The translations under genes and the position numbers were made by a program. A stretch of DNA of 64,000 nt from Chaenocephalus aceratus (lineage: Eukaryota; Chordata; Actinopteri; Perciformes; Channichthyidae): contig CM043788.1 in the NCBI GenBank assembly GCA_023974075.1, positions 28,812,054 to 28,876,053 on the forward strand, written 5' to 3'. Positions 35,320-46,871 of the stretch are shown piece after piece. Below the pieces are notes generated by a model that was not told the DNA's origin, searched no databases, and saw nothing but the letters and a program-made list of their open reading frames with translations. Each line of letters opens with the position of its first letter. Position 1 is the stretch's first letter.

Positions 35320-36511
35320 TAGGGTGACCAGATGTCCCGCTTTGCGCGGGACTGCACAGCATTTTCACGACTTTTGGTGCGTCCCGCAAATTGAGACGAT
35401 GTCCCGCATATTTCATTTTGATTGGCTAAAATGCTTTTCTTTAAAATCAGATTCATCCAATGGCTGTTGAGAAAGCAGGGAAGGCTATCATCAGGGGGCT
35501 GTGTTTGCTGTCAATCAAACTGTAACACACGGCGGGTGCTGGTCAAGTGTTAACCAATGAGAGTAACTCACTCACACACACCCCCCCCCACCAAACAACA
35601 ACAACGAACGCAGGCGACGCAGCAGGTTATGGAAAATGGAGGAAACTGAAACTACAGCTAACAAGAAAAGAAGATGCACATACAACAAAGACTGGGAAGA
35701 CACTTACCCGTGGGTGAAGCCAGTGCAGGGCGACTCTCAGAGAGTTTTTTGCAATCTTTGCAAGAGTAATTTTTAAATTTCACATGGCAGTGAATACGAC
35801 GTCAAAAGACACAGAGAATGCGATTCTCACAAGAAACGTGTCGCTCAAAAAGAGACATCCCACTCTATGGAGACATTCCTACTCAAACCAAAAAATGATG
35901 GCCACTCAGACAAGGTAACAGTAGCAGAAATAACCAGTGTTTACCATACGGTGCAACACTCCCATTCATACCGGTCAAATGACTGGTAACAAGCTAGTGC
36001 CGACCATTTTTCCAGACTCTGAGATAGTAAAGAAAATGTCATGTGGTCGTACAAAAGCAGCGTCCATAATAACAGAGTTGTTTGACAGAGTCAAAGACAC
36101 CAGTGGTTCTAGGTGACAAAATAGCCCACACACTGTGTGTGGGGGCCCACCTTCTGTTGCTGTGATGGACAAAACTGAAAGCTATTTTATTGTATGTATT
36201 ATTATGTTTCTGTTCCCTCCTGGCCAGTGTTGGTTTTATTTTATCTATTAATTTATGTTGTGCCTACTTGTACAGGTAATACACTAGTTGAATTAAGAAG
36301 ATGCATTTCTAAACACTTGAAGTGAATAATGCCTGCTGCCTTGGTTAGCCTTAGTTTACTTTTCTTTATTAAAAAACTGCTCTGTTGTTATATATGTGTT
36401 ACGTTTTTTTTTTCCGGGGGTTGGGGGGTGCTGTTGAGAGGGTGTCCCACATTGTCCCACACAACCATACTCCTTGTCCCACATTTGGTTTGTTGGGATC
36501 TGGTCACCCTA
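35320..36511 (+). mobile_element. hAT transposon, internally deleted, nested in LINE
   Basis: Terminal inverted repeats TAGGGTGACCAGAT (35320) and ATCTGGTCACCCTA (ending 36511) are exact complements. They are flanked by a perfect 8-bp target duplication GATCCAGG at 35312-35319 and 36512-36519, the hAT signature. At 1192 bp it is far shorter than an autonomous hAT. It retains a transposase N-terminus (see 35636-36110) but lacks the catalytic core, so it is a deletion derivative that would need a transposase in trans. GC-rich subterminal words (TTTGCGCGGGAC) follow the left end. Confidence 0.95.
35636..36110 (+). pseudogene. hAT transposase N-terminal remnant with BED-like zinc finger
   Basis: The ATG at 35636 opens a 46-codon frame starting MEETETTANKKRRCTYNK and reaching VFCNLCKSNF, where a TAA (35774-35776) stops it. 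The same frame then continues with ISHGSEYDVKRHRECDSHKK, completing a C-x2-C...H-x5-H finger of the kind found at the N-terminus of many hAT transposases, with the METFL segment after it. Around 35965-36090 another frame continues with words such as KLVPTIFPDSE, so at least one frameshift separates the parts. The DDE catalytic region is absent. Confidence 0.75.
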
Positions 36512-37085
36512 GATCCAGGACCACAGCCACGACTCGCGATCCAGGGCTCGCGATCCAGGACACAGGACCGCAGGATCATCCATGACTCCGGATCCCGGCG
36601 TATATATAGACACCAAAAACAAAGAAATTTGGGGAAGCTGGGTTAATCGGAACATGAGAGTACACAGGTATAGACAGAGAGAAGGAAGAAGTAAGATGTC
36701 CCCCGACAAACTAAGCCTATATCAGCAAAACTAGGGGCTGAATCTAATCAGCCCTAACTATAAGCTTTATCAAAAAGGAAGGTCTTAAGCGCGCTCTTAA
36801 AAACGGATATGGTGTCTGCCGCCCGAACACAAACTGGAAGCTGATTCCACAAAGAGGAGCTTGATAAGAAAAGGCTCTGGCTCCCATTGTACTTTTAGAG
36901 ATTCTAGGAACAACCAACAATCCTGCATTCTTGGAACGCAATGCCCTAGTAGGACAGTAGGGTATAATGAGTTCTTTAAGGTAAGATGGCGCCAGTGTAA
37001 GGCAGCCAGGACAGGAGTAATGTGGTCCCTTTTCCTAACTCTGGTCAGTACACGAGCTGCAGCATTTTGAATCAGCTGAAGCGAC

Positions 37086-38578
37086 TTGACTGACTTCTTG
37101 GTAATGTATAAGGATTATAAAACTCATTCAACACATCAATGCTCAATGAACTTTCAAAAGAGAAATTTTTATGAAATTCAAGTTAATTACATATTTTGAG
37201 TATTCTGTCAGAAAATATATACTGTAGTCTGTTCAGCTTGATCCTGAATGAGGAATACTTTCAACACAGAATGGAACCATTGCTTGCTATGCTTGGCTAA
37301 TTCCCATTTAAAAGAAATAAACCATACAGCCTTCGGTTGGGAAGCTTACCATGTCCATGTCTGTTTAAATGAAGTGTTTACTATACCACATTTAGTGATG
37401 TTCATTTTATATGCAGAGTTTCTGTCTCTGAAATTATACACATTTCATTCCAGAACGATCTTTTCTTACAAAATGAACAATAACAAAACAGTTAAAGGAA
37501 TGTATCTTAAACTCTTTGTCGGCAGCGGATTTACATTTAGAGACCATGAATAATATATCTTTGACAAAGATTTGTTTTTATTTCAGATGATGTGAATAAC
37601 ACTGCTCCCGGTGTAATTATTTTATTTATATTTGTTTTTATTTGATGAGTCTACCTGTCTAGACTATTCCCCATTATCGGGTACTGTTCTTTGCCGTGAT
37701 GTCAGTGTTTTCCAGGAAGTATTTAAATACTTTATTAACTATTTCCCTCTTGAAATACAGACCTCATAATTAATACATGAAGGATACAGAGGAAAAAGGC
37801 TCCAGACTGGGAAAGAAAACTCATGTTCAGCTCTCCAGAGTCTACAAAAGCCCCCTATACATCTGTCAAGTATGTGTATGTTTATCTAGGTAATGATGTG
37901 TATAGACAATTTGTATGTTTGTGCATGTAAATTGTGCATTTGTACAGTATTGATATATATATCAAATCTGTGTGAATGTGTAAAGCATGTGTGTATTTGT
38001 GTGTGTGTATCCTCTCTTGTGCAAATTCGACGAGAAAGACTTCCAAGATCCACATTTGTTGATCACAGAGGGATAGAATAGAAGATTATGCCTGGATTTC
38101 CATGTTTAAAACGTCATCAAGCTGCCTGCAAAGAGGAGCGAAACAGGATGTATATAATAAACTAGCTCACACATAGAAACATAAATACAGTCACGACCAA
38201 ACACACACATATGTAGAGATATCCTCGACATACAGTACAGGAAGCATTCTGTTTGCTTTTTTAAGCAATTTTATCAGAGTATAACCACATGAAGAGGAAG
38301 TCTTAAAGGAAAGCAGGTGAAAATTAATGAGGTTAGCGAGCAATGTGCATAAATGTGATACATAAAATATACCATTGTAAATTGTACCCTATGGCTTTAA
38401 TAAGGGCTTAACATATGGTACGTTCTAATGTTTGATAGTACAATAAAGGCGGCCAACCATCAAATAAAGGTGTAAATGTAAAGAAATCAGCTCTGCAAAT
38501 GTTTTATGAGGGAATCGAAATTCAACTTACTTATTCGGTGTCAAGTACACACTACACAATCCATCGAAGTAGATAGTA
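37086..38578. other. intergenic, no feature recognised
   Basis: Unique AT-rich DNA; short TG-rich words near 37870-38010 only. Confidence 0.55.
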
Positions 38579-38776
38579 TGGGTGGCTGTGGCTAAGTGGA
38601 TAGAGTGCTGGACGTTGAATCAGGGGGTTGCAAGTTCGAGTCCCACTGCAGTCAGCATGTCGTTGTGTCCCTGGGCAAGACACTTCACCCCAAATTGCTC
38701 CTCTGGGGATTGTCCACAGTGCTGAATGTATGTAAGTCGCTTTGGATAAAAGCGTCTAACAAATGACATGTAATGT
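38579..38776 (+). mobile_element. tRNA-derived SINE (V-SINE-like), full length
   Basis: The head has pol III promoter elements: A box TGGCTAAGTGG (about 38588-38599) and B box AGTTCGAGTCC (about 38633-38643), in a degenerate tRNA-like body. A central module (GTCCCTGGGCAAGACACTTC) and the tail TAAGTCGCTTTGGATAAAAG, CGTCTAACAAATG, ending ACATGTAATGT follow. This order (tRNA head, conserved core, LINE-like tail) is that of the teleost V-SINE type. Not a functional tRNA: the anticodon arm does not fold well and the acceptor end is missing. Confidence 0.9.
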
Positions 38777-38814
38777 CTACAGTAAAATTGTAGAGTAAAT
38801 ACAACAGTAATACT

Positions 38815-39826
38815 CAGAGACGTGCACAGGTACGGGCTAATGTTGCCCGGGCAACGGCCCGTTTAGCCTTTTTGGCTGACCTGCCCCCCTGGAGAGAGCG
38901 AGAGTTTGTTTTTCTGTTTTCTGTTGTGGCCGAATCAACATGATAAACCCACAATTAGTATTGTAGCGTCTTGCTGCGGGAAACACACTTTGTCAGCGCT
39001 GTCCTCTGCCGGTGCGTTAAGACCACCTCAGTGTCGATTTTGGAAACTTGATTTTGAGTTGTCTCATGGCAGTTAGGGTATAGGGGACAAACCAGGGGAC
39101 TTTACTTCCTCTTGATACCGTCGGTTATTTACAAAAAAACACCTAAATATAGCCTACTTGTTTTTGTGCTTCTGTCTTTCTGTGTCTTTTCATCTGTAAA
39201 CTCCCTCAACGGGGCCGCTCGCTCTCTTTTCTTGATCGCCCTGTCACGGAGAACACTTCACTGTCCCGCTTCATGTAGGATTTCTGCCATGTCTACCACT
39301 TTAGTTTGACCATCTCTGTTACTAAGTTATGGAATACTAAATAAATAAGTAATTAGATACCTTACCGTTACTGCGCTCATAAAGAATGATAAGAATAAGA
39401 ATAATGCGTATTGAACTGGTTTAATTAATTAGTGAGTTTATTTAAGGTAATTAGTTAGAAGCCCTATTTTATCAGTATGTCTGGACTGCAGTTACAATGG
39501 CCAAATTACATTAAAACATAATTGTCCCCATTTTGTCTTTAATAGTTACTAACATTAGATATGTTTGATGAGATATGGACCGCAAAAGAAAAAATGTCCC
39601 TGGTTTTCATTGTTAACATCAAGTTACCGAATGCAAGTAGTCGCCTTAGCTTATTTTGTTATGAGATGTGAATTACTGTTCAATTTAGTTGATGTAATAA
39701 TCGTTTGGTTTCTTTTACATTAAAAACAAGTTACAATTTTCAAAAGGTCTTGTGTTTTTTATCGGGGGGGAGGCCCTTTTTCCAGTTCAGAGCAATAGCC
39801 CCTCCAAATGTCTGTGCACGTCCCTG
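38815..39826. mobile_element. hAT transposon, non-autonomous, with intact 8-bp TSD
   Basis: Ends CAGAGACGTGCACAG (38815) and, as reverse complement of the right end, CAGGGACGTGCACAG (39826) differ at one base. The flanks repeat GTAATACT exactly (38807-38814; 39827-39834). The 1012-bp interior has no transposase frame I can recognise. The insertion sits 38 bp after the SINE. Confidence 0.92.
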
Positions 39827-39834
39827 GTAATACT

Positions 39835-40619
39835 AGAAAGACTTCTTAATGGAATAATGGCTACAAGTTGTCGTGACTGAGGAATCATTAGTTTACAGTC
39901 ATTATACTCAGGGACTCATATTTATATCTTATTATCCTCGCAGCTAGCCACGAACTTCCTTGTTTCTATGTGTTGCTATACAGTAGAAGAAAACAAGCAA
40001 CATTTTCCTCGTTGACGGGTGGTTGTTTACTGAGAAAGGGGTTTCGAAGCCAAAACAGGTGAATGACTCAGTGGTTGGAGAATCTTCTTGTGCTACTCGA
40101 ACAATGCATCCATCAGTACATGGGAAACAGCCAAAAACACAACAGGAGCAACACAATGTGTTGCTGTCTGGAAATGTCTTTGTTTCTGGGTGTATATTCA
40201 GATTTTTTATTTTTGCTTTCTTTGGTGTCTTTGTGTAGATCAGTCTGGATTAAAACATCTTGAACACCATTTAGATTAATTGTTTTTTATTATTTTTATT
40301 ATTTATCTTAATGTATGTCTTTAAGTAAGAGTGCATGTCCTGAGTTTGTACTAACTAACTGACGAAACAAATAAAACCTTAATTGTTTGTTTTTGTATGT
40401 GTTGCTGGTCCAGTTCCTCCTGGCTATCTCAGGAAGAGATAGAAAGTCCAGGTCTAGTCTTGATCGATGTGATCCTGTGTTCAAAGGAAGCAACATGTGT
40501 GTGAGTGTGTGCATGGTGGAGGGAAAGGGGAGCAGTTATTTTGGAACTGTCCAGACGGAAATGGGACCGAACCCAAGGAGGATGCAGATAGGGTTGTCAA
40601 CTCTCTCACACACACACAC

Positions 40620-40716
<97 letters not shown>

Positions 40717-41969
40717 TGCCCCCACATTGAACAAAAATAATTTGAGAAGCTACATTGTGGTTGGGTCGTGCTGACATTTGCCTCATTACTGTGCAAACAA
40801 TGACCTGACTCACACGCGATCACACAAACTAACACCTGCATATGAAATAAAAATAGTTGGGCTATGGGCCAACAAGGAAATGATAATGAAAGATAGAGGA
40901 AATGTTCACAAACTTTTATGAATATTAGAATCCCTGCTCCACATCACTTCCATTAGAAACCCTTCGTCCCCACGATTATTCTAGACTCCATCAGGGGGAA
41001 TATTCCTGTAACGTGAATGTGTCTATCTGCCAAAGTTAAGCATCTATTATTATACTGACCAGACAAAAGTAGACATCCAATACATAGGGATAACACCATC
41101 ATTTTCCTTTACAAAATTAAATATTAAAAACTTCGAAATGGTTCTCGAGACTGTGCGAAGTTTCTTTATTTTTCTTCCCAAGCACTCAAATTCATATACA
41201 TTTTAGGGTAAAAAACACCCAGATTTTGTGTCTGAAACTCTTTCAAACAGGAAAGATACAAATATCTTCCAGTATCATTTTCTATGTAGGTGGCTGGTAT
41301 TCTTAGTTCATTCATGTGTTATTTTTTATTTGCCTTGGGAGAAGGGATCATAAATCTCTACAGGAAAAGTCAAACTGGAAGAGTTTTTCCGCTAAAAATA
41401 TTCTCGGTTTCCCTTGTCAGGAGTAAGAGGGCTCCACGTGTGGTCCCATGTTAAAGAAAATAGTTAATATCACAGCTGGAAGGTGGTGAGCCTACTAGTG
41501 GTTAATGCCCCAACAGAAACACAATATCTCCCCAATAAAGTGAATAAAGACATCCTGTATCTTTCACTTTCCTCGACAACTGTCATATGTTTTTTGCTGA
41601 AAGCTTTTGCGGAGAGACAAACTTTTTTGAATCTCACTTGTGTCTTTGAAAGGCAACCATGGAGAGTGTTTTCTTTCAGGCAAACCTCCCCTCTCTTTGT
41701 CCTTTGAGAATCCCCACATTGGCATCTCTTCATATCCAGTCCAGCGTCATAAGTGGTGGTCGAACCACAATGTTTTCTCAGGGCGGTTGGTTACACTGTT
41801 CTGCTCCCGCGGTTGCTAGACCATGGCAGGGGAAGAGGCTTGTTCAACATGTTTCCCATGTTGAAAAAAAGGCTGCTCCTTCCCTCCTTCTCCAATACCA
41901 CCCAAGTGTTGGGGAGCCTCCTACGCCATGTTGGGGTAGGTAAAAGTGTGCAAAATTAATCTTGTGACA
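39835..41969. other. intergenic with one (CA)n array; no gene recognised
   Basis: Unique DNA. Overlapping open frames at 41470-41960 on both strands show no family resemblance and abut the truncated retrotransposon. A short inverted repeat (AACATG...CATGTT) lies near 41850. Confidence 0.5.
40607..40714. repeat. (CA)n microsatellite
   Basis: About 108 bp with one phase slip (CACAACACAC) near 40619. Confidence 0.97.
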
Positions 41970-43383
41970 TAATTTAGCAAGCGGCTACAATCAGGTCCCT
42001 GTTGCTGAGAAGGATAGAGCCAAGATGGCCTTTTGTAAGCCTTTTGGACTGTTTGAGTTTGAGAGAATGCCTTTTGGCTTGTGTAATGCTCCTGGGACTT
42101 TTCAGAGACTTATGGAAAGAATATTTGGTGACCAGAACCTTCAGTCAGTCCTTCTCTATCTGGATGATATCATTGTTTTCTCTACCTCCATAGAACAGCA
42201 TCTGCAGCGGTTGGAGATGGTCCTCAGCAGATTCCAAATGAAAGGCCTGAAGGCCAAAATGAGCAAATGCCACTTCTTTCAGAAAGAGGTGCAGTACCTT
42301 GGACACCGGGTGTCCAGTGAAGGAGTGGCAACTGATCCAGACAAGATTTCTGCCGTGGAGAACTGGAGGGTACCCCGAGATGTGACTGAAGTAAGATCTT
42401 TCCTTGGGTTCTGCAGCTATTACCGTCGCTTTGTAAAGGGGTTTGCACAATTGGATGCGCCCCTACATCAACTGGTGGCAAATGTGATCAAAGTAGCCAA
42501 AGAAAGCAGAAAAAGGCCAGCAGCTGTACTGCCTACCATGTGGACGGAGGAATGCAATCACAGTTTCAGTGAATTGAAGAGGATGTTTACTAGTACACCC
42601 ATCTTAGCCTTTGCCGACTTCACAAAACCTTTTGTCCTTGAGGTGGATGCTAGTCATCAGGGACTAGGAGCTGTACTGTCACAAGACCACCAGGGCAAAT
42701 TAAGACCAGTGGCCTATGCAAGTCGTTCACTGAGGGGTTCAGAGCGCAACATGGAGAACTATAGCTCTATGAAACTAGAGTTCCTGGCACTGAAGTGGGC
42801 AATATCAGAGAAATTCAGGGAATATTTGTTGGGCAGTAAGTGCACAGTGTACACTGATAACAATCCCCTAAGCCATTTTCAGAACATTAAGCTGGGGGCC
42901 ACTGAGCAAAGATGGGCAGCTCAATTAGCAGCTTTTGACTTCACTGTGCATTACAAACCTGGAAGAAACAATGGAAATGCTGACTCTCTCTCTCGCCAGT
43001 ACAGTGACCAGGATGTGCCTCAAGAGCAGCCGAACCAACATGCCAACACCTCCTCAAATATTTCGCCTGACGTCGAGAAACCAGTGGTAGTGGCACAGCA
43101 GCAAATCGGAGTCTTCCCAAGCAGATCACCAGACGATCTGGCTTCACTGCAAGGTGCTGACCTCACCATTGAAGTCTTTCTTTCATTCTGGAAAAGAGGA
43201 AAACCACCAAATAAGGAAGAGAGGTTACTACTCTCAAAGGATGTCAAGCGTCTTGTCCAGCAATGGAATCGCATCCTGGAAAAAGAGGGTGTACTGTATA
43301 GGCAGGTCACTCACAGCCCCTCATGGGGAAGTCTATGCACAACTGCTTCTGCCCATGTGCCTGCACGAAGAACTTTTAAATAA
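41970..43383 (+). pseudogene. gypsy pol: reverse transcriptase and RNase H part
   Basis: The open frame has an ATG at 42025 but homology begins upstream, so that ATG is not a real start. Counting from it, the catalytic YLDD motif is at residues 45-48 (YLDDIIVFS), the thumb/connection with FLGFCSYYRRFV at about 126-137, and the RNase H domain from about 195. RNase H acidic residues are in place: D208 (VDAS), E252 (KLEFLALK), D278 (YTDNN) and D320 (NADSLSR). The true pol frame leaves this frame near 43312 by a single-step shift and continues in the next frame. The enzyme copies the element RNA into DNA in cytoplasmic particles (family knowledge). Here the domain is incomplete at its N-terminus. 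Confidence 0.92.
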
Positions 43384-44803
43384 CCTCCACGACAAACATG
43401 GACACCAGGGGTTGTGACGGACCACTGACCTGGCCAGGCAGCGATGTTACTGGCCTGGTATGGGGGCTGATATAGAGAACCACTATCGGAGTTGCCAAGG
43501 CTGTGTATTGTCGAAAGCTGTCCAGCCTGGGGTGAAGACCTACCAGGGTACTCTGTTGGCCACCCAACCAATGGAGATACTGGCCATAGATTTCACCTTG
43601 CTGGAGCCTGCAACTGACGGTAAAGAGAATGTGCTGGTCATGACCGACGTGTTCTCGAAATACACGCAGGCGGTGCCAACTAAGGACCAGACTGCTCTCA
43701 CGGTAGCGAAAGTCCTAGTCGACAGCTGGTTCAACCGGTTCGGTGTACCAAAGAGAATACACTCTGATCAGGGGAGAAACTTTGAGAGTGCCCTCATCCG
43801 GCAGGTTTGCCAGTTATATGGGATTGAGAAGTCCAGGACTACGCCATACCATCCACAGGGAAATGGCCAATGTGAGAGATTTAACCGGACACTTCACGAC
43901 CTGCTCCGATCTCTTCCCCCGGAGAAGAAGCGTGTATGGCCAAAGTACATCTCCCAGCTAGTGTGGGCATACAACACCTCGGCACATCGCTCGACTGGGA
44001 ATACCCCTTATAGCTTAATGTTTGGTGTTCCACCACGGGTCCCTGCAGATTTTCTCTTGGGAGAAGGTACCCCAGAAGACACAACCAGCTCCTGGGATGA
44101 GTGGGTCCAGCAGCATCGGGAACGGCTACAAGTAGCAAGAGACTTGGCACGAAAGAACCTACAACAGGCAGCAGACTACTGACAGCAACATCACAACCAG
44201 CAGGCACGCGATGCAGGTTTTACAGAAGGACAGCTGGTCTACTTGAAGGATCATCAATGTAAAGGTCGTCGCAAGATCCAGGATGTCTGGTCACCAGTTC
44301 TTTATCTGGTGGTTAGAGTGCCCACTGAGTCTGGTGGGCCGTACACCATTACCAGAGCTGATGGCACTGCTGATGTTCGGCGGGTGCATAGGGCCGAGAT
44401 GAGGGCAGCGCATCTTGAAATTCTACCATCTGCACCAATGACACCTAACCCATGTCTGTCGTCCAGCAACCAAGATATCCCTGCCAGTGACTCCGGCAGT
44501 AGTGAAGATGAAGAGATCCTGGGTTGGAGAAGTAAAAGAAGACTCCCTCAAAACCCTGATTCAACTCCACAGGATGTCCCACAGCCCTTCCCCAACAGAA
44601 CATCCAGCACCCCAGGTGCAGTCAATGGTGATTCAATCATACTCCCTGGTAGGCAGGAGGCACTACCATCCCAAAGAGAGGCGTCAGCTCCCAGAAGAAC
44701 AACCCGGTCTACTGCTGGAAGAAACCTAAACCCACATAACCTTCCAAGGTCCACAGTGACTAGCAACAACGCAATGGGTGTGGTAAGGGCGGCTGCTCCC
44801 TAG
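43313..44803 (+). pseudogene. gypsy pol: integrase part and C-terminal tail, broken
   Basis: This is the continuation of pol in a different frame from RT/RNase H. The H2C2 zinc-binding segment (HDKHGHQG then CQGC) is cut by a TGA at 43415-43417. Taking the ATG at 43460 as residue 1, the DDE catalytic triad is D44 (AIDF), D103 (HSDQG) and E139 (CERFNR), with the canonical 35-residue D-E spacing. A second in-frame TGA at 44180-44182 precedes the GPY/F-like segment (GQLVYLKD, GGPYTI) and a Ser/Pro-rich acidic tail (SGSSEDEE) to the stop at 44803. No chromodomain is evident. The lesions make it non-functional. Confidence 0.92.
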
Positions 44804-44879
44804 GTGCCTAAAATGGTTAATGCCCACTTGTTTAGACCCTGGTTGTGAGTAACTTGTCGTCGGGGCGACGACACTTTTT

Positions 44880-44886
44880 GATGGGG
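44880..44886 (+). other. candidate polypurine tract
   Basis: GATGGGG immediately before the presumed LTR start, the usual position of the plus-strand primer in LTR elements. One T interrupts the purines. Confidence 0.45.
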
Positions 44887-44890
44887 TGAA

Positions 44891-46033
44891 TGTGAGAATC
44901 TGACGTCATTGTCACCTGACGGTGTCACCTGATGCGGTCACATGACCGGTGACCAGGTAAACAGGAAGCCATAAAAAGTTTGCCGTCAGTTAAAAAAAAA
45001 AAAAGTCTCTCTTGGCTGCTTGTCACTGGTCTTCTCCCTCTCACAAAGGTAGGAATAACAGTTTTAAGGTGGTTTTATGGTCTTTTAAATTAACTTATGC
45101 AAGTGGCTCATTTAGTTTGGTTTTATTAGGGCGAGTGCAAGACGAGAGTTTACCATTGACGGAGGGAAACTCTCCCGACAGGCACTGTTATGAGTAATTT
45201 GCTTTTAAATGGCGTTTTTAAACCGACGTTTTTAATTGTGTTTTAAGCAACTTATTTATGTGTTTTACAGAGCTTAATGTACACAACCGGCCCAGCTACC
45301 CGGGATATTAAGTGACCATTTCCCCGGCAGGATTAAGCTGAGTTGGAAATCTACTCTGTGGAAGTATGCCTTGTTTTGAACTCTTTCATTTTATATTGAG
45401 TTGGTGAATGAGGCTGGCAACTAACATGTTATGTTGTTTCCTTTTCAAAAGGACCAGGCCAGCCACTGTCCTATAGTGTTTCTTGTGTATTTTCTTGTGT
45501 ATTTTCTTGTGCATTTTCTTCATGTGCAGTGTATGGCAGTATAATCATTTTATTATTTGTGTCGTAGGTTGCGCTCCTCTGCGGCGTAGGCCTGGGCCCG
45601 GGTGGAACGCTGCCTGCCTTCAGTGTAGGGACTGCACGGTGTGACACTTTCTTTTCTGTATGCTAAATATCTCACTGTTATTATTTTATAGAGATTGTGG
45701 TTTAAATATTGCATGCTTATGTTGTTTTGGTGTGTGGCTTTTCTTGTTTTTGTCCCTCACGATTAGCAGGCACTGCAACCCAGCGGACCGGGCCTGCCCA
45801 ACTGAGGGGGGTAACTTATATATGTATTGAATTATATTTGCCATTTTTATACTTTACATGAATCGATATTTTAAACGGTTTCCAAACACTTGTTAAATAA
45901 AGCTGTGTTGTGTTTTTGGAATTCATGCCTCTGTCATAATTGAACCGATTAAGGGAAGCTTTAAAATCAATCCACGACTTACATTTAGGGTCCACGGGTT
46001 CCTCCTGCCCCTTAGCAGGAGGTGGCGTTGTCA
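44891..46033 (+). repeat. 3' LTR of the gypsy element, about 1.1 kb
   Basis: It begins TGTGAGAATC after a purine-rich candidate polypurine tract (GATGGGG at 44880-44886) and ends near CGTTGTCA. Internal landmarks fit an LTR: a palindromic CRE TGACGTCA near 44902, a TATA-like CATAAAAAG near 44970, an A-run then a probable start near 45003, a polyadenylation signal AATAAA near 45896, and a direct-repeat tract (TGTATTTTCT) near 45485-45520. Both ends are approximate because no second LTR is available for comparison. Confidence 0.7.
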
Positions 46034-46871
46034 GTGACTAGCTTTACATATGGCAACCTCAGTCACGGTTACCACATTAGCTAAAACATTATGTGACCAT
46101 ATTAGTTCACTGCTCTCAAAGGCTGAGTGGAAAAGCCTATAGAGCCCAATACAGTGTACCACTGTTGTTCATAGCACTAGGGTTACAAAGTGTGATCTTC
46201 ATTCTCCACTACACCTCAGTGATATAGGCCCTGAAGCGATGCAGCCACTAAAGATGCACCACTTCTCAATGATCCAATATTTCACTGTGGTTATTACAGT
46301 CTTGGCCACAATGGGACTGACCTTCACCAAAACGCAATGGGACTGTATGACACACACAGACCGATCCATCCACAAAATCACCAGGCTTTGCCATCGACAA
46401 ACTCATTGAGCGTTTCACCTCACTATTTCATGAAAAAAGAGACAAATACCCTTTAGGGACCACATTTGCTATAGTACATTGGTGGATGTGTGTACACAAA
46501 CTAATGAATTGAATACACAATACACATTTTCAGCTTAATTTGGTTTCAAATATAAAAAGTGTCAACAGCTATATGCATTTGCAAAGTTAGTTGAGTTTAA
46601 CTCAATACAATTAAATGAGCCCTAAAACATAGTGGGTTTGACATTTAATACCAACAAGTAACCCTGGAATGAAATGATCAACTTTAGACTTCAGCTAGGA
46701 AGGAATACAAAAATAAGATTAAAAAAAGGATAATAGAATAGGACATGGCTGATGCTAAATAAAGACAAATCCTACCCAGATTTTCCAAGTGGTTATATAG
46801 TATAACAACTTTTGTCTTTTTGATCTTTATCTGACTTCCACCAATGCTAAAGCTGTCCTTATTCACATATT
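46034..46871. other. intergenic, no feature recognised
   Basis: Unique AT-rich DNA between the gypsy LTR and the next hAT element. Confidence 0.55.

Larger units (their letters stand above)
34949..37085 (-). mobile_element. L2/Rex-type LINE (copy 2), split by a hAT insertion
   Basis: The minus strand carries, from right to left, the C-terminal part of a LINE reverse transcriptase and a 3' UTR ending in a (TTGA)n tail (plus strand CAATCAATCAAT at 34955). The recognisable peptides are LIQNAAARVLT near 37060 and AGLLVVPRISKSTMGARAFS near 36920-36860, both hallmark words of the C-terminal end of jockey/L2/Rex-group polymerases. Frameshifts and stops follow, so the coding part is dead. The element is 5'-truncated at about 37085. 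Between 35320 and 36511 it is interrupted by a hAT transposon with an 8-bp target duplication, so the LINE is the older insertion. The 3' UTR matches copy 1 at 20428. Confidence 0.85.
41970..46033 (+). mobile_element. Ty3/gypsy LTR retrotransposon, 5'-truncated, with 3' LTR
   Basis: Reverse transcriptase, RNase H and integrase occur in the Ty3/gypsy order, followed by a long 3' LTR. The recognisable homology begins abruptly inside the RT domain (LASGYNQVPV at about 41971), so gag, protease, the RT N-terminus and the 5' LTR are missing and no target duplication can be checked. No envelope gene is present. The coding region has one frameshift and two internal stop codons, so the copy is inactive. 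Confidence 0.93.

Noticed and set aside
38579..38650. Possible functional tRNA gene
   Set aside because: Good A and B boxes but it is joined to a SINE core and tail and does not form a proper cloverleaf.
41659..41959. Open frame just before the gypsy RT, considered as gag or protease
   Set aside because: No zinc knuckle, no DTG/DSG protease motif, and homology to pol starts abruptly only at about 41970.
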